From: Arenibacter amylolyticus | Lineage (GTDB): Bacteria; Bacteroidota; Bacteroidia; Flavobacteriales; Flavobacteriaceae | DNA length: 64,000 nucleotides | Direction of reading: 5' to 3' | Assembly: GCF_002150785.1 (NCBI RefSeq) | Contig: NZ_MTAZ01000015.1 | Location: forward strand, 1 to 64,000 | In this document: in pieces, positions 1-8,461 of the stretch | How the letters are laid out: the number at the start of each line of letters is the position of its first letter | How positions within the stretch are numbered: position 1 is the stretch's first letter | Made by a program: the position numbers and the translations under genes | The notes under the pieces: model-generated | The model's database searches: none | Told to the model about the DNA's origin: nothing | Seen by the model: the letters and a program-made list of their open reading frames with translations, nothing else

Positions 1-123
1 TTTACCCTCTATTTACTACTTACACAGTTTATGGTCTAGTCCCCACTGGGCATTTATACCTAGTTTATTAAGTCTAAAGGAATTAGTTATTCCTTGGGTT
101 ATTAGATCACCTTATTATATATC

Positions 124-267
124 CTAATTTAAATTGTTTTCAAATTGGATGTTCTTATAATCAACAATCTGTAGAGACTTGGAATAACTCAATAAAAAAC
201 TCACTGTTTCCTGACTGGCTGTGGCAATCTTGCATTTATCTTGATTCTTAGAGTAAATTTTTTCCAT
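124..267 (-). CDS. 47-aa small protein following ECF sigma factor (copy A)
   Basis: An ATG-to-TAG frame of 47 codons lies on the minus strand exactly 72 bp after the stop of the sigma factor gene at 340-921. It is cysteine-poor (one Cys at residue 12), hydrophilic, with a central motif FLLSYSKSL (residues 24-32) and an ending NLN. A second 47-codon frame sits exactly 72 bp after the paralogous sigma gene (1455-1598). The two align without gaps, with 19 of 47 residues identical, including C12, K13, FLL, YSKSL and the terminal NLN. Conservation of length, spacing and motif is good evidence that this is a translated gene. No signal peptide or membrane segment is visible, so the product should be cytoplasmic. 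I know no named family. A role in modulating the co-transcribed sigma factor is inference from position only. Confidence 0.8.
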   Translation of the reverse strand: MEKIYSKNQDKCKIATASQETVSFLLSYSKSLQIVDYKNIQFENNLN

Positions 268-339
268 AAGATTATAGTATTGTTTGCATAGATAACGCCA
301 CTATATTGGAAATATTGCTCTAGTAGTTGAAAGTAATGC

Positions 340-921
340 TTAATTAGTTAAAACAATATTATTTTTCTCTATAATCTTTCTTAGGTTGATTAGGGCATAA
401 CGCATTCTACCTAATGCCGTATTAATGCTTACTCCGGTGTTTTCCGAAATTTCTTTAAAGCTCATATCCCTATAAATACGCATTAAAAGCACCTCTTTTT
501 GATCTTCTGGTAATTCTTCTATTAAACTAGTAAGATCGGAATCTATTTGTTCTTTTATTAGTCGCTTCTCTACATTTAACTCGTCATCCCCAAGAACCAA
601 AAAGATATTAAAATCATCTTTCCCCTCAAACATCGGCATTCTCTTGTTTCTTCTAAAGTGGTCTATCACCAGGTTGTGTGCAATTCTCATCACCCAAGGC
701 AAAAATTTACCCTCTTCGCTATAAGACCCCTTTTTTAAGGTCTTAATCACTTTAATAAAAGTATCCTGGAAAACATCTTCAGTAATTTCCTTGTCCAGAA
801 CCTTAGAGTAAATAAAGCTACTGATGCGTTGGTTATGTCGATTGATTAAAATCTCCAGGGCTTTTTCACTGCCGTTCATGTATTCTTTTACTAATACTGA
901 GTCATCTTTTTGCATTTCCAT
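340..921 (-). CDS. RNA polymerase sigma factor, ECF (sigma-70) family, copy A
   Basis: A 193-aa extracytoplasmic-function sigma factor, which would direct RNA polymerase to a specific promoter set. Region 2 is recognisable around residues 25-95 (FQDTFIKVIKTL and the WVMRIAHN segment). Region 4, with its helix-turn-helix, spans about residues 135-185 (ELPEDQKEVLLMRIYRDMSF, then GVSINTALGRMRYAL). It is gap-free and roughly 70% identical (by eye) to the sigma factor encoded at 1671-2252 on the same strand, so the two are a tandem duplication. No anti-sigma factor gene with a membrane segment is adjacent; instead a 47-aa protein gene follows. The divergence is largest in the linker between regions 2 and 4 (residues 95-130), so the two copies may differ in regulation more than in promoter choice. 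Confidence 0.93.
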   Translation of the reverse strand: MEMQKDDSVLVKEYMNGSEKALEILINRHNQRISSFIYSKVLDKEITEDVFQDTFIKVIKTLKKGSYSEEGKFLPWVMRIAHNLVIDHFRRNKRMPMFEGKDDFNIFLVLGDDELNVEKRLIKEQIDSDLTSLIEELPEDQKEVLLMRIYRDMSFKEISENTGVSINTALGRMRYALINLRKIIEKNNIVLTN

Positions 922-1454
922 ACATATTATTGTTTTTGGTTAAACTAGGTGCCTTCCTTTTCCGGTTGGACTTACATTGCTATGCTAACAGTTTTAAATG
1001 GCCTAGGGGGGATCGACCTAATAAACTAACAACATGATAAATGTATGTAAATGATGAAGTGGTGTGAAAAGTATGTTGTAAAACCAGCTTTTAGCGTGGT
1101 CAAACGTCGTTTTTGTGGATTTCAAGCTGTTTTTTTTATAAAAAAAGCAGTGATTAACCCCATTCATAAGCGTCTTAGTAACGACTACTCCTAATTAATG
1201 GAAAGTTATAGGAATGATAAGATACCGTGATTGAGGTACTGATAACACCCCACCTAATGAATTGTAATTGAAGGGTTGGAATACCCCTTTTCCTTTAGCA
1301 GCTTTAATTAGACACTAAGAAAGATAATGTGATAATGCAAGGGAACCATGGGAGAACTTTTCCTTAAACACTACCGCTCATTTTATAAAACCACCTCTTA
1401 GCTAACAGTTGTAGTCCTATACCTTTATAACCGTCAATAAAGAGGTAGTATAGC
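922..1454. other. Intergenic region between the two sigma modules
   Basis: About 530 bp with stops in all frames and no gene I can support. The part next to 921 should carry the promoter of sigma copy A, but I find no convincing TAnnTTTG element there. At 1127-1150 there is an almost pure T/A hairpin: CTG plus a T-run paired with an A-run plus CAG, about 11 bp with a two-base loop. Its stem is too A/T-rich to be a convincing terminator. Nothing else stands out. Confidence 0.5.
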
Positions 1455-1598
1455 CTAATTAAGATTTGGACCTGTTTTCTTATCCTCACCATCACCAGTG
1501 GTCAAGGATTTGGAGTAGTTTAATAGAAATGCAATTTTGGAAGGGGAAGTAACTACAAGCTTACAGCTATCCTTGGCGTCAACGTTATATTTCTCCAT
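1455..1598 (-). CDS. 47-aa small protein following ECF sigma factor (copy B)
   Basis: A 47-codon ATG-to-TAG frame exactly 72 bp downstream of the sigma factor gene at 1671-2252. It has the same length, orientation and spacing as the frame at 124-267 downstream of the other sigma factor. Shared features are an MEK start, Asp10, Cys12-Lys13, Ser18, FLLxYSKSL at residues 24-32, Asp36 and a terminal NLN. The segment after residue 32 has diverged strongly (acidic and glycine-rich here, aromatic in copy A), while the core and the C-terminal tripeptide are kept. The product is soluble and uncharacterised. Because the sigma factor and this gene were duplicated together and both remain open, they probably work as a unit; that is inference. 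Confidence 0.8.
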   Translation of the reverse strand: MEKYNVDAKDSCKLVVTSPSKIAFLLNYSKSLTTGDGEDKKTGPNLN

Positions 1599-1670
1599 AG
1601 GGCATGTCTTAGGGACACCAAAGGTATATTAAAATGATGGAGGCCTCCTATATTTCTGTTTTATAGTTTA

Positions 1671-2252
1671 TTAATTCGTTAAAACTATATTATACTTATC
1701 AATGAGTTTTCGCAGATTAATGAGTGCATAACGCATTCTACCTAGGGCTGTATTAATACTTACACCCGTATTTTCAGAGATTTCCTTAAAGCTCATATCC
1801 TTAAAGATACGCATCTCCAGGACCTCTAACTGCTCTACCGGCAACTCCTTAATAATTACCTTTAGCTCTGCGTCTATCTGGTCCTTAATCCATTGTCGCT
1901 CAACGTTTAATCCCTCATCTCTAATTACGGAAAACAGATTATAATCGTTATTGGTTTCAAATTTAGGCATCCTCTGGCTCTTCCGATAATAATCTATAAT
2001 GAGGTTATGCGATATTCTCATGACCCAAGGCAAAAATTTACCCTCTTCATTATACTTACCTCTTTTTAAAGTCTTTATAACCTTTATAAAGGTGTCCTGA
2101 AAAATATCTTCCGTGATTTCCCTATCCTGAACTTTGGAGTAGATAAAGCTACTAAGGCGTTTATTGTGTCGGTTGATTAATATTTCCAGTGAGCTTTCGT
2201 CTCCCTGCATATATTTTTTTACCAATACCGAGTCATCAATCAATAGTTCCAT
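1671..2252 (-). CDS. RNA polymerase sigma factor, ECF (sigma-70) family, copy B
   Basis: A 193-aa ECF sigma factor, the same length as the paralogue at 340-921. Region 2 carries EITEDIFQDTFIKVIKTL (about residues 45-62) and GKFLPWVMRISHN. Region 4 carries DMSFKEISENTGVSINTALG (about residues 152-171). The C-terminal 45 residues are almost identical to copy A, including the recognition helix, which suggests overlapping -35 recognition. No transmembrane anti-sigma gene is adjacent; a 47-codon gene follows 72 bp downstream. The gene is divergent from uvrA at 2545. Assignment to the ECF class is secure. The regulon and inducing signal cannot be read from the sequence. Confidence 0.93.
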   Translation of the reverse strand: MELLIDDSVLVKKYMQGDESSLEILINRHNKRLSSFIYSKVQDREITEDIFQDTFIKVIKTLKRGKYNEEGKFLPWVMRISHNLIIDYYRKSQRMPKFETNNDYNLFSVIRDEGLNVERQWIKDQIDAELKVIIKELPVEQLEVLEMRIFKDMSFKEISENTGVSINTALGRMRYALINLRKLIDKYNIVLTN

Positions 2253-2519
2253 ACCAATTACTTTTATTTAGATCAATAAGTGTGTCGCCCTTTGTGATAA
2301 AAGGTGAAAGGACAACATAAATTATTTATAAAAAGTAATTGTGTTACGTATAGGCTATTTAGGGTTTGTTGAAGACCAAATATATAAAAAATTAAATATA
2401 TCCCCGATGTTTTTCTACCAAGTAACCTTTCTAAGGGGTCATCTTATGGCTACCATCCTTTATAAGGTCTAGAAAGGCATGGAATTCCAGGAACATTAGC
2501 GAATAATTTGCACATATTG

Positions 2520-2527
2520 TATCTTTG
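2520..2527 (+). promoter_or_regulatory. -7 promoter element of uvrA
   Basis: TATCTTTG matches the Bacteroidota TAnnTTTG -7 consensus and ends 17 bp before the uvrA ATG, implying a leader of only about ten bases. No good -33 TTTG/TTG element is seen at the usual spacing, so strength is uncertain. Confidence 0.5.
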
Positions 2528-2544
2528 CGGCCTTAAAGAATCGT

Positions 2545-5331
2545 ATGACCTCTATAAAAGATATCAATCCAAAGCACAACATCATTATCAAGGGAGCCAA
2601 GCTCCACAATTTAAAGAATATCGATGTAGTAATCCCCAGGAATAAATTAGTGGTCGTTACCGGACTATCTGGATCGGGAAAGTCTAGTTTAGCATTTGAT
2701 ACCTTATATGCAGAGGGCCAGCGTAGATATGTAGAGAGTCTTTCCTCCTATGCCAGGCAGTTCTTAGGTAGATTGGATAAACCCAAGGTAGATTATATTA
2801 AGGGAATTGCCCCAGCCATTGCTATAGAGCAAAAGGTAAACTCTACCAACCCTAGGTCTACCGTAGGGACTACCACCGAAATCTATGACTATTTAAAATT
2901 ATTATTTGCCAGAATTGGAAAGACCTTCTCCCCTATTTCTGGAAAAGAGGTAAAGAAACATACGGTAACAGATGTTATAGAACATGTAAAAACCTATGAG
3001 GAAGGTACAAAACTACTTTTACTGGCACCTATAAAAATTAGTAAGGACAGAGACCCCATAAAATCGCTTCAGCTATTCTCCAAGCAGGGATTTGCAAGGA
3101 TTTTATATAAAGGAGAGGTAATTAGGATTGAGGAAGATTTAAAAGATATAGGTCCAGAATTTGATTTAGTAGTGGATCGGATCATCTATAAGGATGAGGA
3201 AGATTTTTACAATAGATTGGGCAATGCCATAGACACCGCTTTCTTTGAAGGCAAAGGGTCCTGCGCCATTCAAGAGCTGTCTACCGGTCATAGGACCAAT
3301 TTCAGTAATAAATTTGAGTTGGACGGAATGACCTTCCTAGATCCAAACGTTCATCTATTTAGCTTTAATAACCCCTATGGCGCCTGTCCCACCTGTGAAG
3401 GATATGGCGATGTAATTGGTATAGACGAAGAGTTGGTGGTTCCCAATACGGCTCTTTCCGTTTTTGAAAATGCTATCTATCCGTGGCGTGGGGAACGTAT
3501 GGGTCAGCACAGAGATCAATTGGTAAACACCGCCTATAAATTCGATTTTCCCATCCATAAGCCATGGTATCAACTAAGTCAGGAGCAAAAAGATCTAGTA
3601 TGGGAAGGCAATAGTTATTTTACAGGACTGAATCGTTTTTTCGAAAAACTGGAAGAGAAGAGCTATAAGATTCAAAATAGGGTAATGTTATCCAGATATA
3701 GGGGTAAAACCCGATGTGCTACCTGTAAGGGCAAACGTCTTAGAAAGGAGGCAGATTATGTAAAAATAGCGGATAAATCCATTTCGGATTTAGTAGACCT
3801 GCCCATTGGGAAATTGATCTATTTTTTCCAAGAACTTCAATTAAATGCCAAGGATGAAAAGATTGCCTCTAGGTTGCTAAAGGAAATAAACAGCAGGTTG
3901 GGGTTCTTAGATAACGTGGGACTAAGCTATTTAACCCTGAACCGAAAGTCTAACACCCTCTCCGGTGGGGAAAGTCAGCGTATTAACTTGGCTACCTCCC
4001 TGGGAAGTAGCTTGGTAGGGTCTATGTATATCTTGGACGAACCTAGTATTGGACTTCACCCTAGGGATACAGAAAACCTTATAGAGGTCTTAAAAGCCTT
4101 GCGCGATTTGGGCAATACCGTTATAGTGGTAGAGCACGATGAGGATATAATGAAAGCTGCAGACCAGGTAATCGATATTGGTCCTAAAGCAGGTACCCAT
4201 GGTGGTGAGGTAGTTGCACAGGGAACTCTAGAAGAAATATGCAAATCCAATTCACTTACTGCCGCCTACCTGAATGGCAGCAAGGAAATTGCCATTCCAC
4301 AGAAACGACGGTCCTTCAATAATTTTATTGAGATTACAGGCGCACGAGAAAATAACCTAAAGAATATAGATGTTACTTTTCCCCTTAACGTGCTAACAGT
4401 TATTACCGGAGTTTCCGGAAGCGGTAAAAGTACATTGGTGAAACGCCTCCTATACCCCCTAGTACTTAAGGAAATAGGCGGGTTTGGAGAAAAAGCGGGA
4501 CAGTTTACCAGTATCAAAGGAGATTTTGAGACGCTTAAGAACGTAGAATATGTAGACCAAAACCCTATAGGACGCTCTTCCCGTTCCAATCCGGTTACCT
4601 ACATTAAGGCCTATGATGATATTCGCAACCTATTTTCGTCCCAAAAGCTTAGTAAGCTAAGAGGATATCAACCCAAACATTTCTCCTTTAACGTAGAAGG
4701 CGGACGATGTGAAAAGTGCAAGGGGGAAGGCGAAATTACGGTAGAAATGCAATTTATGGCCGATGTGCATTTGGTATGTGAAACCTGTAACGGTAAAAGA
4801 TTTAAAAAGGAAGTCTTGGAGGTGAAACTGGCAGATGCTAATATCGATGATGTTCTTAATATGACCATTGATGATGCCATCCACTTTTTCGAAGAAAACA
4901 ATCAGTCTAGAATAGTTACCAAACTAAAACCCCTACAAGATGTTGGCTTGGGCTACGTTACCCTAGGGCAGTCCTCCTCTACCCTTTCCGGTGGAGAAGC
5001 CCAACGTATTAAGCTTGCCTCCTTTCTTGTAAAAGGGACTACCAAGGACAAAGCCCTTTTTATATTTGATGAACCAACCACAGGTCTCCATTTTCACGAT
5101 ATAAAGAAGTTATTGAAATCTTTTGATGCCTTACTCTCCAAAGGGCATTCTATTGTGGTTATAGAACATAATATAGATTTGATAAAGTGTGCCGACTATA
5201 TTATTGATTTAGGACCAGAAGGCGGAGAAAAAGGCGGTCATTTAATTACCCAAGGAGTACCCGAACTGGTTGCCGAGAACAAAACGTCCTATACCGCCAA
5301 GTATTTAAAAGAAAAATTAGATAGCCAATAA
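2545..5331 (+). CDS. uvrA: Excinuclease ABC subunit A (UvrA)
   Basis: UvrA, the damage-recognition ATPase of nucleotide excision repair, which works as a dimer with UvrB in the cytoplasm. The 928 aa contain two ABC modules. Walker A motifs are GLSGSGKSS at about residue 40 and GVSGSGKST at about 622. Signature motifs LSGGESQR (about 472) and LSGGEAQR (about 814) are followed by ILDEPSIGLH and IFDEPTTGLH. The C-terminal zinc module is complete (CEKC and CETC, separated by about 20 residues). In the first zinc module only the second pair, CPTC at about 281-284, is present: the expected first CxxC pair, near residues 248-255, reads NFSNKF. CATC is the only pair of the middle cysteine motif. Length is typical of UvrA. 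The gene stands alone, divergent from the sigma modules, with a -7 element 17 bp before the ATG. Confidence 0.97.
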   Translation: MTSIKDINPKHNIIIKGAKLHNLKNIDVVIPRNKLVVVTGLSGSGKSSLAFDTLYAEGQRRYVESLSSYARQFLGRLDKPKVDYIKGIAPAIAIEQKVNSTNPRSTVGTTTEIYDYLKLLFARIGKTFSPISGKEVKKHTVTDVIEHVKTYEEGTKLLLLAPIKISKDRDPIKSLQLFSKQGFARILYKGEVIRIEEDLKDIGPEFDLVVDRIIYKDEEDFYNRLGNAIDTAFFEGKGSCAIQELSTGHRTNFSNKFELDGMTFLDPNVHLFSFNNPYGACPTCEGYGDVIGIDEELVVPNTALSVFENAIYPWRGERMGQHRDQLVNTAYKFDFPIHKPWYQLSQEQKDLVWEGNSYFTGLNRFFEKLEEKSYKIQNRVMLSRYRGKTRCATCKGKRLRKEADYVKIADKSISDLVDLPIGKLIYFFQELQLNAKDEKIASRLLKEINSRLGFLDNVGLSYLTLNRKSNTLSGGESQRINLATSLGSSLVGSMYILDEPSIGLHPRDTENLIEVLKALRDLGNTVIVVEHDEDIMKAADQVIDIGPKAGTHGGEVVAQGTLEEICKSNSLTAAYLNGSKEIAIPQKRRSFNNFIEITGARENNLKNIDVTFPLNVLTVITGVSGSGKSTLVKRLLYPLVLKEIGGFGEKAGQFTSIKGDFETLKNVEYVDQNPIGRSSRSNPVTYIKAYDDIRNLFSSQKLSKLRGYQPKHFSFNVEGGRCEKCKGEGEITVEMQFMADVHLVCETCNGKRFKKEVLEVKLADANIDDVLNMTIDDAIHFFEENNQSRIVTKLKPLQDVGLGYVTLGQSSSTLSGGEAQRIKLASFLVKGTTKDKALFIFDEPTTGLHFHDIKKLLKSFDALLSKGHSIVVIEHNIDLIKCADYIIDLGPEGGEKGGHLITQGVPELVAENKTSYTAKYLKEKLDSQ

Positions 5332-5488
5332 TCAACTTAAATACCCTGAATACAACTCTAGAAAACCATGAAAAATAAGTTTGCCTAGGCCCAAAATAGT
5401 ATGTTTTCAGGTTTTTATTAAGGGGCTCAGCAATTCACTGTAAAAATAACACCTTGACTTACAGGCAACTATAACAACCTCTCAATGT

Positions 5489-5504
5489 TTGGCATGTTGT
5501 TTGG
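5489..5504 (+). promoter_or_regulatory. Possible sigma-54-type promoter
   Basis: TTGGCATGTTGTTTGG resembles the -24/-12 sigma-54 promoter layout: TGGCA, five bases, then TTG, with the -12 C replaced by G. The predicted start would fall about 40 bp before the ATG at 5555. No TAnnTTTG element competes. Single-site matches like this are weak evidence. Confidence 0.35.
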
Positions 5505-5554
5505 TATATATCAGGCAGAGCAAATAATTGCTCCCGATATTAAAACCTTATATC

Positions 5555-6919
5555 ATGAGAAACATACTACTTCTTTTTTCAGCACTTCTTTTTAGTTCTG
5601 CCGGTACGATGGCGTCCGTTAATGAAGAGAAGGTTTCAACTTATCACAGTTACAGGAACAACGACTCCTTTATATTTGTTGAAAATGGCATCACCTTTTC
5701 GGTATATCCGGATGGGGAATTCGATTTTTATATCGACAAAAGAGTTGGGGTTAATGCCAACGTAAGTTTTGGGCATACCAATATCACGTTTAATTCTGGA
5801 TATGATTATAGCCCCTATATCCAATACGACGATTATGGAGCAATAATTCAAATAGAAAACGTTCCCGTCTATTACGATTACTACGGTAGAGTTATCCAAA
5901 TAGGAAATGTAGATATCCAATACCGCAATGGTAGGGTTAGAAGAGTGGGCGGTTTATATGTGTATTACAACAACCGAGGTCATTATAGCCACCATAGTGG
6001 ATACATCAATGTCTATAATCGTCATTATGTATACAGACCTTTCCACAGGTATTTTGCAAGGCCTATTGTTGGGTTCCATATGGTGTATCATGAGCCTTAT
6101 AGAAGGTACTATACCCCAATTAGATATACCTATTACAAGCCCTATCGTCATAATTACAGAAAATCTTATGCCAAGGTAGGTCATTATTACAAGCCCAATA
6201 AGAAGTACGACAAAAGACGATCTGTTTATAGGAACGACAAACGTGTGGCGGTGAGAAGCAATGATTATAGGAGTCAGGCCAACCATAGATCTAACCGCAC
6301 CGTGAACAATAGAAACAATGGGTTAAGAAATAACCTGGGAAGTTCCAGAGGCGCCTCTGCCCGATCTAGCGACAATGGAAACAGGTCTGTCACTAGAAGC
6401 ACAACGAGCAGATCTAACCACAGAGGGAACGGAACGGTAAATAAAAGCACCAGCATTCGTTCTAACAATAACGGGAATAGATCGGTAACCAGAAGTACTA
6501 CAAGTCGTTCTAACAACAATGGGAATAGAACGGTAAATAGAACTACCACGGTTAAGAACAATACAAAGAAAGGCCAAAGCAGCATCGGTAGAAGTACTAC
6601 TGTGAGATCTAATGGCAAAGGAAACAGTTCTGTAACTAGGAGCACCACCGTTCAAAGGAATTCTGGTACAAGAAGTGATGTAAATAAGCGTAGGCCTTCA
6701 GTTCGCGAGCAACGTAGCACCTCCCCTTCCCGCTCCACTGCGGTAAGAGGAACTACTAGCAAACGAAGCAACAATAGCGATACGGTTAAAAAATCGACAA
6801 GCACCCGCTCTAAAGTTAGTCGTGGAAATACCCGATCCAATTCGGTAGGAAAGGCCCCTTCCAGATCGGTTAGAAAATCGACTACAGCAAGTACAAGAAC
6901 TAGAAGTTCTAGACAGTAA
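5555..6919 (+). CDS. Secreted basic repeat protein, uncharacterised
   Basis: A 454-residue exported protein. I chose the ATG at 5555 because it begins a clean signal peptide (MRNILLLFSALLFSSAGTMA); an in-frame TTG at 5528 would add nine residues ahead of it. Residues 20-130 are rich in Asp, Tyr and Gly and include short repeats around 'YDDYGAIIQIENV' and 'YYGRVIQIGNV', which may form beta structure. Residues 130-220 are Tyr/His/Arg-rich. From about residue 225 to the end the protein is low-complexity Ser/Arg/Thr/Asn, strongly basic, with six tandem 16-17-residue units at about 271-368. No enzymatic motif is visible. The basic tail suggests binding of a polyanion such as surface polysaccharide, DNA or LPS, but this is inference. 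The gene is monocistronic, with a convergent terminator after it. Confidence 0.85.
   Translation: MRNILLLFSALLFSSAGTMASVNEEKVSTYHSYRNNDSFIFVENGITFSVYPDGEFDFYIDKRVGVNANVSFGHTNITFNSGYDYSPYIQYDDYGAIIQIENVPVYYDYYGRVIQIGNVDIQYRNGRVRRVGGLYVYYNNRGHYSHHSGYINVYNRHYVYRPFHRYFARPIVGFHMVYHEPYRRYYTPIRYTYYKPYRHNYRKSYAKVGHYYKPNKKYDKRRSVYRNDKRVAVRSNDYRSQANHRSNRTVNNRNNGLRNNLGSSRGASARSSDNGNRSVTRSTTSRSNHRGNGTVNKSTSIRSNNNGNRSVTRSTTSRSNNNGNRTVNRTTTVKNNTKKGQSSIGRSTTVRSNGKGNSSVTRSTTVQRNSGTRSDVNKRRPSVREQRSTSPSRSTAVRGTTSKRSNNSDTVKKSTSTRSKVSRGNTRSNSVGKAPSRSVRKSTTASTRTRSSRQ
6365..6658 (+). repeat. Six tandem 48-51-bp coding repeats
   Basis: Within the basic tail of the secreted protein, six consecutive units of 16 or 17 codons follow the pattern SNNNGNRSVTRSTTSR. 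Units 1, 3 and 4 are closest; units 2, 5 and 6 are diverged (for example HRGNGTVNKSTSIR). The DNA units are also similar, so the array could expand or contract by slippage or recombination. Confidence 0.75.
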
Positions 6920-6950
6920 TAAAGATAGTTTTTTAGGTTGGTTAGTTGTT

Positions 6951-6986
6951 AAGCCTCGTAGCGAGTTAGTTCCTACGGGGCTTTTT
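6951..6986. terminator. Bidirectional intrinsic terminator
   Basis: AAGCCTCGTAG pairs with CTACGGGGCTT (one G-T wobble), followed by a T-run. It sits between the convergent basic-repeat protein gene and the flippase gene and can serve both. Confidence 0.7.
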
Positions 6987-6994
6987 ATTTCTTA

Positions 6995-8461
6995 TTACCT
7001 ACCCGATATTTTAGCCATGTATTTAGAAAGCACCCCGTAAACATCTTCGGATATTTTAAAACGGTACAAGACAAACAAATAAATGGCAATGATAAGCATA
7101 CTTTTTAGTCCTATATTTATCACTGCATGAAAGGGGAATTCTATCCAGTAAAATGCCAAGGCTATGGATACCATCAGGATAAATACCTTAATTGTTTCCC
7201 TGGTGATAGGATGCATACGGAATTTAGTCTTCACGTAACCTAATTTTATGGAGTTATAGGTGAAAAATGCCAAGAAACTAGCAATAGCCGCTCCATCCAA
7301 TCCAAATTTTGGAATCAGCCATAAATTCAAAAGAATAGTCAGTATAGCCAAGAACACCCCCATCAGTAACAAGGCCTTGTAATAATCGGAATTATAAAGA
7401 ATTGCATTATTGTTGCCTAAAACAGCATCATACACTTTAGCCAATCCTAGAATAACCACAATTAGATATCCCTCGCGATAATTATCTGGTAAAAAGTCAT
7501 AGAGGTCATGTAGATTCAGAATAATCAACAGAAATAAAAGCCCAGAAACAATAAATAAAGTGAGGGAACTTTTTTGATACAGCCTTTTTAAGCCTGTCAT
7601 ATCTTTTTTATGCAGCATTTCTGCAGTTAAGGGATACGTAATATTGTGCATAGACCTTGCGGGAACCGCAATAGTAACGGCAATAAAACCTGCAACACTA
7701 TAATAGGCAACGTTTTCAATTTCTATAAACTGATTAATCATTACCTTATCTACTTCCAGCAACACAATGGCGGCCGAACCTCCCAAAATAATCAAGGCAC
7801 TATAGCTCACCATGGCTTTGGTATTGGTAGGAAGTTTAAAATTCAGTTTTAATTGCTGTAGTTTAAACGCATACACCATCATAATCAATGTCCTTAACAG
7901 ATACTGGAGCACTAGGGCATTTAAAAAAGCCATCACCGAGATTACCTCCGCATACACCAAAAGTAAGAGCAAGGTCACTACAACACGACTAAATACTTCC
8001 TTCATAAAATTCCCAAAAACCGATCTCATTTTCACCTTGGCCCAGGCGTAGAACACCTCAAAATATGCCATTGCCATCCCTATTAGAAAAATATGCCATA
8101 CATAGCCCTTAACCACCGGATTCTCTTGGGATAAAAAGTTTCCTATAGCCTCATTAGCGACCTGTGAAATTATCGCTAAGGGAAGGATCAATACCAAGGG
8201 AAGGAGAACCATGAGGGTTAAAAAGGAATCCCTATTTTTCCCTTCTCGGAATCCTGCAAAATATTTTACAAGGGTATTAGGCACTCCAAATGCCATTAAA
8301 GGCATTAATACCGCTGAGGCCGATAAGATGACGTTTACAAGGCCATAATATTCATCTGTTAAGAAACGGGTATAGAGAAACAATAGGTTAATAGCCCCAA
8401 TTACAAAGCCAAAGTAGGTGATCAGGGTATTTTTCAAAGATTGTTTTAAAACTATTCCCAT
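6995..8461 (-). CDS. Polysaccharide flippase (Wzx/MATE-like, oligosaccharide flippase family)
   Basis: A 488-aa polytopic inner-membrane protein with about 12-14 predicted hydrophobic segments spread over its whole length, as in lipid-linked oligosaccharide flippases. Its start overlaps the end of the upstream glycosyltransferase gene by 10 bp, so the two are translationally coupled. It is the last gene of the four-gene minus-strand operon DUF4834-YfhO-glycosyltransferase-flippase. By family it would move an undecaprenyl-linked glycan across the inner membrane; the particular glycan cannot be read from sequence. The N-terminal block (about 1-60) and the charged loop region before GLKRLYQKSS match the family pattern. 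Strand end coincides with a terminator at 6951-6986. Confidence 0.87.
   Translation of the reverse strand: MGIVLKQSLKNTLITYFGFVIGAINLLFLYTRFLTDEYYGLVNVILSASAVLMPLMAFGVPNTLVKYFAGFREGKNRDSFLTLMVLLPLVLILPLAIISQVANEAIGNFLSQENPVVKGYVWHIFLIGMAMAYFEVFYAWAKVKMRSVFGNFMKEVFSRVVVTLLLLLVYAEVISVMAFLNALVLQYLLRTLIMMVYAFKLQQLKLNFKLPTNTKAMVSYSALIILGGSAAIVLLEVDKVMINQFIEIENVAYYSVAGFIAVTIAVPARSMHNITYPLTAEMLHKKDMTGLKRLYQKSSLTLFIVSGLLFLLIILNLHDLYDFLPDNYREGYLIVVILGLAKVYDAVLGNNNAILYNSDYYKALLLMGVFLAILTILLNLWLIPKFGLDGAAIASFLAFFTYNSIKLGYVKTKFRMHPITRETIKVFILMVSIALAFYWIEFPFHAVINIGLKSMLIIAIYLFVLYRFKISEDVYGVLSKYMAKISGR

Noticed and set aside
1127-1150. T/A-rich hairpin as a transcription terminator
   Set aside because: The stem is nearly all A-T and lies about 300 bp from the nearest gene end on the minus strand.
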